A stretch of 5,685 bases of DNA from contig JAHEHQ010000187.1 in NCBI GenBank assembly GCA_024644505.1, positions 1-5,685 of the forward strand, given 5' to 3'. This DNA is from Gammaproteobacteria bacterium (GTDB lineage Bacteria; Pseudomonadota; Gammaproteobacteria; Chromatiales; Chromatiaceae). Positions 1 through 5,038 of the stretch are shown here, one piece after another (positions within the stretch are counted from its first letter, which is position 1; the number at the start of each line of letters is the position of its first letter). A program made the position numbers and the translations under genes. The notes under the pieces are model-generated. The model did not search any database, was not told the DNA's origin, and was given only the letters and a program-made list of their open reading frames with translations.

Positions 1-69
1 GTGTTTTTCACCTCCGTCCCCTTCTGGACAGGGATATTCCGGATCGTGGGAACCCAGGCAGGCGGCTGA
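1..69 (+). CDS. Possible 3' end of an upstream gene (partial)
   Basis: This frame is open from the first base of the window to a TGA at 67-69, two bases before the ctaG start. It would encode the 22-residue tail VFFTSVPFWTGIFRIVGTQA plus two glycines. The tail is hydrophobic and aromatic, as for the end of a membrane protein. It does not resemble the usual C-terminus of subunit I (coxA), which ends in a hydrophilic stretch after a WTxxSPxPxHxF motif. A small membrane ORF between coxA and ctaG, as some proteobacteria have, is therefore as likely as coxA itself. The evidence is only an open frame of 22 codons and the tight spacing to ctaG. The other two forward frames are also open over most of this stretch, so the call is weak. 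Confidence 0.3.
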   Translation: MFFTSVPFWTGIFRIVGTQAGG

Positions 70-71
70 AT

Positions 72-677
72 ATGCAGGGTAGCCGAACGAACCAGCGCAA
101 CCGGCGCACCGCCATGGTGCTGTCGCTGGTGGTGGTGGGTATGTTCGGCTTCGGCTTTTTTGTGATGGCGCCGCTTTACAACCTGATCTGTCAGGTTACC
201 GGCGTGCAGTCGGTCAGCCTGCGGGCAGACGTAAAGCAGGCCGGGGCGACGCCAGGCGGGACCGGGACGATCGACCCGAATCGAAGGGTGACGGTCAAGT
301 TTGACACCACGGTCAATCCCAACCTGCCCTGGGAATTCGAGGCCCAGACCCATGTGATTGAGGTCACGCCGGGGGAGGTTATGGAGGTGATGTTTCTGGC
401 CCGAAACCGAAGCAACCATTCGGTCACCGGCCAGGCCATACCCAGTGTCGTGCCCTGGCAGGCCACCGGGTTCTTCAGCAAGCTGGAATGCTTCTGTTTC
501 AACAAGCAGACGCTGGAAGGGGGCGAACTCGCGGAAATGCCGTTGCGATTCGTTGTGTCGCCGGATCTGCCCCCGAATATCGAGTCGCTTACGCTTTCCT
601 ACAATTTCATGAAATTGAAACCGGGTCAGGGGGGAGTAGGGGATACAAAGGTAACGGCGAATGATCAGGGGTTATAG
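72..677 (+). CDS. ctaG: Cytochrome c oxidase assembly protein CtaG/Cox11 (CuB copper chaperone)
   Basis: Cox11 is a membrane-anchored periplasmic copper protein that inserts copper into the CuB site of oxidase subunit I. The 201-residue product is of normal family length. It has a short basic N-terminus, one membrane segment (about residues 14-32) and then the conserved PLYNLICQVTG motif with Cys40. A beta-rich periplasmic domain follows and carries the diagnostic copper motif ECFCF (Cys140 and Cys142). Near the end is the family motif SLTLSYNFM (172-180). The start at 72 is the first ATG/GTG/TTG in a frame that stays open to the window edge. It lies two bases after an upstream TGA, so coupled translation is likely; the Shine-Dalgarno sequence is weak (GGCGG, 61-65). 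After the last conserved motif there is a short Gly- and Lys-containing tail (181-201) without recognisable features. Its place before subunit III is typical of the coxB-coxA-ctaG-coxC order. The identification is secure. Confidence 0.97.
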   Translation: MQGSRTNQRNRRTAMVLSLVVVGMFGFGFFVMAPLYNLICQVTGVQSVSLRADVKQAGATPGGTGTIDPNRRVTVKFDTTVNPNLPWEFEAQTHVIEVTPGEVMEVMFLARNRSNHSVTGQAIPSVVPWQATGFFSKLECFCFNKQTLEGGELAEMPLRFVVSPDLPPNIESLTLSYNFMKLKPGQGGVGDTKVTANDQGL

Positions 678-695
678 CCGGACCCCGAAGTCCGG
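678..695 (+). other. Small hairpin directly after the ctaG stop
   Basis: CCGGAC (678-683) and GTCCGG (690-695) form a perfect 6-bp GC-rich stem with a 6-base loop, starting on the base after the ctaG stop codon. No T-run follows, so it does not look like an intrinsic terminator. It could trim or stabilise the mRNA 3' end of ctaG relative to coxC, but that is inference. A 6-bp stem in GC-rich DNA can also arise by chance. Confidence 0.3.
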
Positions 696-757
696 GCGCA
701 TCAGAAACAACAACCAAGAATTTTACACCAGAAAGATAGAGCGATAGAGGATCCGTT

Positions 758-1630
758 ATGTCGGGGAACACAAGCAACGACAATTATTATATTCCAGACT
801 CCAGTCCATGGCCGATAATCGGAATGGTATCTCTGCTCACGACCCTGATTGGTCTGGCACTGTTTATGAATGGTGTGGGTGTGGGCAAATGGGTCATGAT
901 TGCAGGACTGCTGCTTTTCGTGTTCCTGCTCTACAGCTGGTTTCGCGACGTCATCGACGAAAACCTCAATGACAAGTACAACAAGCAGGTGGACACCTCG
1001 TTCAGGATGGGGATGTTCTGGTTCATCGCTTCGGAGGTTTTCTTTTTCCTGACTTTCTTCGGTGCGCTCTTCTATATTCGCACCATTGCACTGCCCTGGC
1101 TGGGCGGTGAGGGTTATCTGGGCGAGACCCGGGCACTGCTTTACCCCGATTTCGACCCGACCTGGCCGAGTCAGGGGCCGGGAGAGATGGGTGGTGAAAT
1201 GAAACCCATGGGCCCCTGGGGCATCCCAGCCATCAATACCCTGTTGCTGCTCAGCAGTGGCGCGACCATCACCTGGGCCCATTGGGGTCTGAAAGTGGAC
1301 AACAATAAACAGCTGGTCAACGGCCTGATCGCGACTATCGTTCTCGGTCTGCTGTTCGTGGTTTTTCAGGTCTGGGAGTACGGACACGCCTATGCCGAGC
1401 TCAACCTCACTTTGGGCTCAGGTGTCTACGGTTCGACTTTTTATATGCTGACAGGGTTTCATGGATTTCATGTGACTATGGGCGCGATCATGTTGATCGC
1501 GATACTCGGCAGGGCGATGAAGCGGCATTTCAGCGCCCACAACCATTTCGCCTTCGAGGCCGTAGCCTGGTACTGGCACTTCGTAGACGTGGTCTGGCTT
1601 GGCTTGTTTGTCTTCGTCTACTGGTTGTAG
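758..1630 (+). CDS. coxC: Cytochrome c oxidase subunit III (aa3-type)
   Basis: This is the third core subunit of the heme-copper oxidase. It carries no metal and stabilises subunit I and its proton uptake. The 290-residue product shows about seven membrane segments (roughly 18-37, 45-61, 86-108, 155-173, 186-206, 229-250, 270-290). Family motifs are clear. FIASEVFFF holds the conserved membrane glutamate Glu93, and TWAHW (172-176) corresponds to the usual TWAHH. LTGFHGFHV lies at 231-239, and the C-terminal signature WYWHFVDVVW at 271-280 runs almost to the end of the protein. A loop at about 111-150, rich in Gly and Pro, separates the third and fourth segments, as in the long bacterial and mitochondrial-like forms. 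AGAGG (746-750), seven bases before the ATG, is a good ribosome binding site. The 80-bp gap after ctaG contains one small hairpin and no convincing promoter, so co-transcription with ctaG is likely. The gene converges on the small reverse gene six bases downstream. Confidence 0.97.
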   Translation: MSGNTSNDNYYIPDSSPWPIIGMVSLLTTLIGLALFMNGVGVGKWVMIAGLLLFVFLLYSWFRDVIDENLNDKYNKQVDTSFRMGMFWFIASEVFFFLTFFGALFYIRTIALPWLGGEGYLGETRALLYPDFDPTWPSQGPGEMGGEMKPMGPWGIPAINTLLLLSSGATITWAHWGLKVDNNKQLVNGLIATIVLGLLFVVFQVWEYGHAYAELNLTLGSGVYGSTFYMLTGFHGFHVTMGAIMLIAILGRAMKRHFSAHNHFAFEAVAWYWHFVDVVWLGLFVFVYWL

Positions 1631-1646
1631 CGGCCGTCAGAGGCCG
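1631..1646. terminator. Weak candidate bidirectional hairpin at the convergent gene ends
   Basis: CGGCC (1631-1635) and GGCCG (1642-1646) pair around a 6-base loop, exactly where coxC (+) and the small twin-transmembrane gene (-) meet. The dyad overlaps the stop codon of the reverse gene. It has no T-run on either side, so intrinsic termination is doubtful. The position is the main argument for a role. Confidence 0.22.
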
Positions 1647-1852
1647 TGAGGCTGTAGAAATCCGAAGTAGTAGCCCACCAATAACATAGAAAACAGGACA
1701 AAGGACAATACGATACGGACCGTAAGCGACCGCACCACCCGGGTGCGGTCTTGTTTTCCGTCGTCCTTGGCCAGATAGTACATGCCCTGAAACAATGAAA
1801 ATACGATGAATACCAGTGCCAGAATGACCAGCATTTTTAACATCAATTCCAT
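1637..1852 (-). CDS. Small twin-transmembrane protein, DUF2909 type
   Basis: The 71-residue product consists almost only of two hydrophobic segments: about residues 4-27 (LKMLVILALVFIVFSLFQG and following) and 44-65 (TVRIVLSFVLFSMLLVGYYFG). They are joined by a short charged loop, KDDGKQDRTRVVR. This matches the small 'twin transmembrane' (DUF2909) proteins that sit in reverse orientation between coxC and SURF1 in gammaproteobacterial oxidase clusters. Their role is unknown; an assembly or stability factor for the oxidase is a guess from location. The start at 1852 is chosen because GAGGA (plus positions 1860-1864) lies seven bases upstream. The frame stays open on the - strand to about 2200, but that extension would run antisense through the SURF1 start and has no such ribosome site. 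An internal Met codon (1841-1843) is less likely. The gene ends six bases from coxC and has its own candidate promoter upstream. Confidence 0.85.
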   Translation of the reverse strand: MELMLKMLVILALVFIVFSLFQGMYYLAKDDGKQDRTRVVRSLTVRIVLSFVLFSMLLVGYYFGFLQPHGL

Positions 1853-1870
1853 GGCTGTTTCCTCGTTTTC

Positions 1871-1900
1871 ATTATAGGACGCGGGGTTACGCGCTATGAA
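1871..1900 (-). promoter_or_regulatory. Candidate sigma70 promoter for the reverse twin-transmembrane gene
   Basis: Read on the - strand, TTCATA (plus 1895-1900, 4 of 6 matches to the -35 consensus) is followed after 18 bp by a perfect TATAAT -10 box (plus 1871-1876). Transcription would begin near 1864, leaving a leader of about 12 bases that still includes the GAGGA ribosome site. A small dyad, CGCG-N6-CGCG (1880-1893), lies within the spacer and could be an operator, though 4-bp arms are easily found by chance. A promoter is required somewhere here because the gene lies divergent to SURF1. Confidence 0.42.
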
Positions 1901-1943
1901 TTTTCTGTTCGAACCAAAACCGCAATATAAATGATAGACCAGA

Positions 1944-2660
1944 ATGAGCCCCGGTATATCGTTTTTTCGGCCGCACATTATCCCTACCGTCACCATGCTT
2001 GTTCTGGTGCCCTTATTTATCGGTCTGGGTTTCTGGCAGCTGGACCGCGCAGGGCAGAAGCGGCAGCTTGCCGGCACCCAGGAGACGAGACGTACAGCCC
2101 CGGTGCTGGAGCTGGATAGCCGGATGCTGGATGCCGAGGACGTGGAGCACCGGATGTTGGCGGTAAGCGGGACTTTTATCCCTGAAAAATCGGTTTTCAT
2201 TGAAAACAGAAAACACCAGGGGAAAACCGGGCTTCACGTTATCAGCCCCATGAAAATAGCGTCCAGTGATCGATATCTGCTGGTTAACAGAGGCTGGGTG
2301 AGAACCCCTCCGAAAGCAGAACCGTCTGCCGTGGTCCGGGTTACCGGTCGTGCCGTTGTGCCCGAGCCGCCGGCAATCCAGCTGGGTGGCGGGTATGCAC
2401 CGGTTTCGTCCCAGCAGCGTTGGCCCTATTTCACATTGGAGACCTACTCAGCCTGGTCGGGACTCGCGGTTTACCCTTTCATGGTGCTTCAATCCCCGGA
2501 CGACGATCACGGTTTCGTGCGCGCGTGGGTGAGTAAACCCGTAGATGAAACCATGCACATCGGGTATGCGCTGCAGTGGTTTGCATTTGCATTGATCGTG
2601 GCCTTTATCTGGGTCCGGATATCCCTGGTGAAACAGTCCGGTAAGGAGGTTGTGGAGTGA
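1944..2660 (+). CDS. surf1: SURF1 family cytochrome oxidase biogenesis protein
   Basis: SURF1 is an inner-membrane assembly factor thought to help deliver heme a to oxidase subunit I. The 238-residue product has the family layout of two membrane helices flanking a periplasmic domain. The first helix (about 12-31) ends in the hallmark LGFWQLDRAGQKR (28-40). In the soluble part are GKTGLHVISP (93-102), LLVNRGWV (112-119) and QRWPYFTLE (158-166). The second helix begins at HIGYALQWFAFA (205-216), another signature. Length is normal. The ATG at 1944 is the first possible start after an in-frame TAG at 1935-1937 and gives a full N-terminal helix. It has no good Shine-Dalgarno sequence. The gene opens a four-gene operon; the GTG start of the next gene overlaps its TGA, and the ribosome site for that gene lies inside its last codons. 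Confidence 0.95.
   Translation: MSPGISFFRPHIIPTVTMLVLVPLFIGLGFWQLDRAGQKRQLAGTQETRRTAPVLELDSRMLDAEDVEHRMLAVSGTFIPEKSVFIENRKHQGKTGLHVISPMKIASSDRYLLVNRGWVRTPPKAEPSAVVRVTGRAVVPEPPAIQLGGGYAPVSSQQRWPYFTLETYSAWSGLAVYPFMVLQSPDDDHGFVRAWVSKPVDETMHIGYALQWFAFALIVAFIWVRISLVKQSGKEVVE
2643..2649 (+). promoter_or_regulatory. Strong ribosome binding site inside the SURF1 3' end, selecting a GTG start
   Basis: AAGGAGG is a full Shine-Dalgarno sequence lying seven bases before the GTG at 2657. The alternative in-frame ATG at 2666 would be 16 bases away, so the spacing favours GTG. The SURF1 TGA (2658-2660) overlaps this start as GTGA. Confidence 0.85.
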
Positions 2661-3292
2661 CCGGAATGGTGGAAGCATCAACCAGGAAACGCAGCCTGAT
2701 ACCGCTGGTTATTCTCGTTCTGGTATTCGCGTTGCCGCCGCTGGCCAGCTGGGTGCTCTACTTGAATCCACAATGGCTCCCGGCCGGCCGAAGCAACCAG
2801 GGCGTGCTGTTGGAGCCTCCCAGGTCTGTGGACGGCCTGAGACTTATTACGCCCCAGGGAGAGCAGCTGGCCTGGGCCGATTTCAATGACAAATGGACAC
2901 TGGTTGTCATCGGCAGGGGGGAATGTACCGGTGACTGCATGGAACGGTTATTCCAGGTCCGCCAGATACGGCGGGCTCTGGGGGGGCAGAGACAGCGGGT
3001 GGAGCGGCTGTTGATCCTTCTGCCTCAGGCGGGGCGGCCGACGCCGGTGATACCCTCTCTGGAAGGCCACGAGGGCACGCGGGTTGGTGTGGTACAGCTT
3101 GCGGATGTGGACGGGGTGGAAGCACTTTTCGATGTGCGGGAACAGGCCCCGGACCACGCGATTTTCGTCATCGATCCACAGCGGATGCTGATGATGGTAC
3201 ACGATACTGACGTGATGACTTCCAAGCAGATCCTCAAGGATCTGGAAAAACTGCTGAAGGCCTCACAAAACTGGGTGACAGGTGCACGATAA
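2657..3292 (+). CDS. Membrane-anchored thioredoxin-fold-like protein of the oxidase cluster, SCO-like CxxxC
   Basis: The 211-residue product corresponds by position to the 'hypothetical' protein that follows SURF1 in pseudomonad-type oxidase clusters; it has no settled function. One membrane segment (about 14-36) follows a basic start (RKR, 10-12), so the rest should face the periplasm. The soluble domain begins with a PRSVDGLRLITPQG strand-like stretch and WTLVVIGRGECTGDC (80-94), whose Cys90-x3-Cys94 stands where SCO proteins have CPDVC. Later PDHAIFVIDPQRML (165-178) parallels the SCO segment DHTASVILVDPEGRL, placing His167 like the third SCO copper ligand. Thus all three candidate ligands are present, although the SCO helix and the FVSIDPERDT motif are not. 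A copper chaperone or thiol reductase role in CuA assembly is inference. The start is GTG (strong AAGGAGG site). The stop TAA overlaps the ctaB ATG by one base, where heme A synthase is normally found. Confidence 0.82.
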   Translation: MTGMVEASTRKRSLIPLVILVLVFALPPLASWVLYLNPQWLPAGRSNQGVLLEPPRSVDGLRLITPQGEQLAWADFNDKWTLVVIGRGECTGDCMERLFQVRQIRRALGGQRQRVERLLILLPQAGRPTPVIPSLEGHEGTRVGVVQLADVDGVEALFDVREQAPDHAIFVIDPQRMLMMVHDTDVMTSKQILKDLEKLLKASQNWVTGAR

Positions 3293-4215
3293 TGGCTACC
3301 AATGAGATTTCCCTCCAGGGGACAACTGCCGCCGCCTCATGGCGTTTTTACTATGAGCTGACGAAGCCCAAAGTGGTGCTGCTTATAGCGTTTACCGCCC
3401 TGGTCGGCATGCTTCTTTCCACGCCGGGACCGGTATTTCTGCCCCACCTCTTCTTCGGCCTGATCGGCATCTCCCTGGCGGCGGCAAGCGGAGCTGCCCT
3501 GAACCACATCATAGACCAGCGTATGGACGCCCTTATGGAGCGTACCAGTAACCGGCCCCTCCCCAGCGGGCAACTGGACAGTCCCCATGCCATCCTGTTT
3601 GCCGTTGGTCTGTGTGTGGTCTCAATGGTGATTCTGACCCTGCTGGTCAATCCGCTCACCGCAATCCTGACGTTTTCGGCGTTGATAGGCTATGCGGTCA
3701 TCTACACCCTGTATCTGAAACGCAGCACACCCCAGAACATCGTATGGGGAGGACTGGCGGGTGCAGCGCCGCCGCTGTTGGGCTGGTGCGCCATAACCGG
3801 TGAGGTTGCGATTCAGCCGTTGCTTCTGGTATTGATCGTTTTTGTCTGGACGCCGCCCCATTTCTGGCCCCTGGCGATCCGCCGGCGCAAGGAGTATGCC
3901 CGTGTGGACGTACCGATGCTTCCGGTCACCCACGGGGTGCGTTTCACGAAGCAGCAGATATTCTTCTACAGCTTGATGCTGTTGGCCGTTTCGTTGTTGC
4001 CATTTACCATTCAGATGAGCGGCTATCTTTACCTCGGGGGGGCCGTTGTGCTGGGGCTGGGTTTTGTCTACCAGGCTGCTCTGCTCATGAAGACCGAAGG
4101 TGACAAACGCGCCATGAAGACTTTTGGTTACTCCATCATCTATCTGAGCCTGCTGTTCTGTTTACTGCTGATGGATCATTACCTGGTTATGGCATTCCCG
4201 GCGTTAGGCGCCTGA
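3292..4215 (+). CDS. ctaB: Protoheme IX farnesyltransferase (heme O synthase)
   Basis: CtaB (also CyoE/Cox10) is an integral membrane UbiA-family prenyltransferase that transfers a farnesyl group from farnesyl diphosphate to heme b, giving heme o. The 307-residue product is of standard length with about nine membrane segments. The first Asp-rich site reads NHIIDQRMDALMERT (71-85) with Asp75 and Asp79, followed by NRPLPSG. LKRSTPQNIVWGGLAGAAPP (142-161) is the highly conserved second region. TPPHFWPLAI lies at 187-196 and DVPMLPVTHG at 206-215. Together these distinguish heme O synthase from other UbiA enzymes. The ATG shares its A with the upstream TAA (TAATG). A modest AGGTG (3280-3284) lies seven bases before it, so translation is probably coupled. 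The product normally feeds CtaA, whose gene is not beside it here. The SCO gene begins on the base after this stop codon. Confidence 0.97.
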   Translation: MATNEISLQGTTAAASWRFYYELTKPKVVLLIAFTALVGMLLSTPGPVFLPHLFFGLIGISLAAASGAALNHIIDQRMDALMERTSNRPLPSGQLDSPHAILFAVGLCVVSMVILTLLVNPLTAILTFSALIGYAVIYTLYLKRSTPQNIVWGGLAGAAPPLLGWCAITGEVAIQPLLLVLIVFVWTPPHFWPLAIRRRKEYARVDVPMLPVTHGVRFTKQQIFFYSLMLLAVSLLPFTIQMSGYLYLGGAVVLGLGFVYQAALLMKTEGDKRAMKTFGYSIIYLSLLFCLLLMDHYLVMAFPALGA

Positions 4216-4848
4216 ATGGGCCGGATACTGTTCTATGCCGCGGGTATGCTGGCGGCCGCGGCGGCAGGTGTCGCGCTCTTTCTGGCACTGAACCCGATTC
4301 AGGATTCGCCGCCACCCTTGACCGGTGTTCAGGCAACGGTAATCTCGAATCCCAGGCCCTTGAACCCGTTCGCATTGCGTGATCACAAGGGAGAGCCCTT
4401 TACGCTTTCCAGTCTTCAGGGAAAATGGACTTTCCTCAACTTCGGCTACACCTACTGCCCTGATGTCTGCCCGACGACCCTGTCCACGCTTGCCCGTTTG
4501 AACGCCGGTCTCGAGAAGAACGGCGTTGATGTCCCTTACCAGATCGTGTTCGTATCCATCGATCCGGAAAGGGACACCCAAACGAGACTCGCCGAGTACG
4601 TGCCTTATTTCAGCCCGGGATTCGTCGGCGCAAGGGGCGAGGAAGGCGATCTGAGAAAGCTCACCGGGCAGCTGGGCGTGTTGTTTGTCAGGGTGGAAGA
4701 GAAGGAGAACGCCGGCGGGGAGTACCTCATGGATCACACGGCATCGGTGATACTGGTAGATCCCGAGGGGCGCTTGCGGGCGATCTTCAGCGCACCCCAC
4801 AAGGCCTCGGTCATGTTGGAAGACTTCAGGATTATTGCATCTCAGTGA
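4216..4848 (+). CDS. senC: SCO1/SenC family copper chaperone
   Basis: SCO proteins are periplasmic, membrane-anchored, thioredoxin-fold proteins that bind copper and reduce or metallate the CuA site of oxidase subunit II. The 210-residue product has an N-terminal membrane segment (about 4-26, Ala-rich). The core follows: FALRDHKGEPFTLSSLQGKW (52-71), then FLNFGYTYCPDVCPTTL with copper ligands Cys81 and Cys85. FVSIDPERDT lies at 112-121, and DHTASVILVDPEGRL (173-187) supplies the third ligand His174. All expected ligands are present and the length is normal. The ATG directly abuts the ctaB TGA without a strong ribosome site, so translation is probably by coupling. An internal ATG at 4246 would cut the membrane anchor and is less likely. 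It is the last gene of the oxidase cluster; no gene follows for 190 bp. Confidence 0.95.
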   Translation: MGRILFYAAGMLAAAAAGVALFLALNPIQDSPPPLTGVQATVISNPRPLNPFALRDHKGEPFTLSSLQGKWTFLNFGYTYCPDVCPTTLSTLARLNAGLEKNGVDVPYQIVFVSIDPERDTQTRLAEYVPYFSPGFVGARGEEGDLRKLTGQLGVLFVRVEEKENAGGEYLMDHTASVILVDPEGRLRAIFSAPHKASVMLEDFRIIASQ

Positions 4849-4860
4849 TACGAGCCGATG

Positions 4861-4918
4861 TGGGTGAGGCCTCAAAACATTGTCCTTGCCTGATCAGTTT
4901 TCTCTTGAGGCTTACCCA
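4861..4918 (+). repeat. Large imperfect inverted repeat downstream of SCO, possible transcript end
   Basis: TGGGT (4861-4865) pairs with ACCCA (4914-4918), and GCCTCAA (4869-4875) pairs with TTGAGGC (4905-4911). They are separated by a GAG/TT internal loop and enclose a 29-base loop. A further AAC/GTT pairing is possible inside. No T-run follows, so it is not a classic intrinsic terminator, but it begins 12 bases after the SCO stop and may act as a 3' structure for the operon mRNA. It may also be the remnant of a small palindromic element. Confidence 0.45.
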
Positions 4919-4933
4919 TACGGTTGATACTTA

Positions 4934-4943
4934 GAGCATGCTC
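4934..4943. repeat. Perfect 10-bp palindrome GAGCATGCTC
   Basis: GAGCATGCTC is self-complementary without a loop. It lies between the larger inverted repeat and the REP-like hairpin in the non-coding gap. It could be a protein-binding site or a chance palindrome; nothing in the sequence decides between these. Confidence 0.3.
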
Positions 4944-4956
4944 GGGAATAGAAACC

Positions 4957-4986
4957 TCGTCATCCCGGCGAATGCCGGAATGACGA
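4957..4986. repeat. REP-like short palindromic repeat
   Basis: The left arm CGTCATCCCGGC (4958-4969) and right arm GCCGGAATGACG (4974-4985) pair at 11 of 12 positions around a GAAT loop. One more T-A pair (4957/4986) closes the base. The CGTCAT...ATGACG form with a GC-rich core is a widely seen bacterial intergenic palindrome, usually present in many genomic copies and often near gene ends. I recognise the pattern from general knowledge; copy number in this genome cannot be seen here. The single C/A mismatch is what drift of one copy would give. The 190-bp gap 4849-5038 otherwise holds two other palindromes and the leader of the WD40 gene, and no further coding signal. Confidence 0.72.
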
Positions 4987-5038
4987 ATAATGATGGTTAT
5001 AGATTTAAAGTAGTCTTCAAAGGTATCGGATTGAAAAG

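Noticed and set aside
772..1290. TWAHW in place of TWAHH in subunit III as a functional defect
   Set aside because: The second His is not a metal ligand in subunit III, and the rest of the protein is fully conserved, so this is likely normal family variation.
701..1387. Long open frame on the - strand opposite coxC
   Set aside because: It lies antisense to a secure subunit III gene. Its translation is rich in Gln, His and Glu without domain motifs, as expected for a shadow of membrane-protein codons.
1926..1931. TATAAA as a -10 box for SURF1
   Set aside because: No acceptable -35 box lies 16-18 bp upstream, and the implied leader would be only about six bases. It is kept as a possibility only within the divergent-region finding.
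1853..2200. N-terminal extension of the reverse twin-transmembrane gene
   Set aside because: The frame is open, but it would run antisense through the SURF1 start. The extra residues are low-complexity Ser/Arg/Pro, and a good ribosome site supports the start at 1852.
4980..5009. Promoter for the WD40 gene (ATGACG, 18 bp, TTTAAA)
   Set aside because: Both boxes match only 4 of 6 positions and the -35 lies inside the REP-like arm, so the match is not better than chance.
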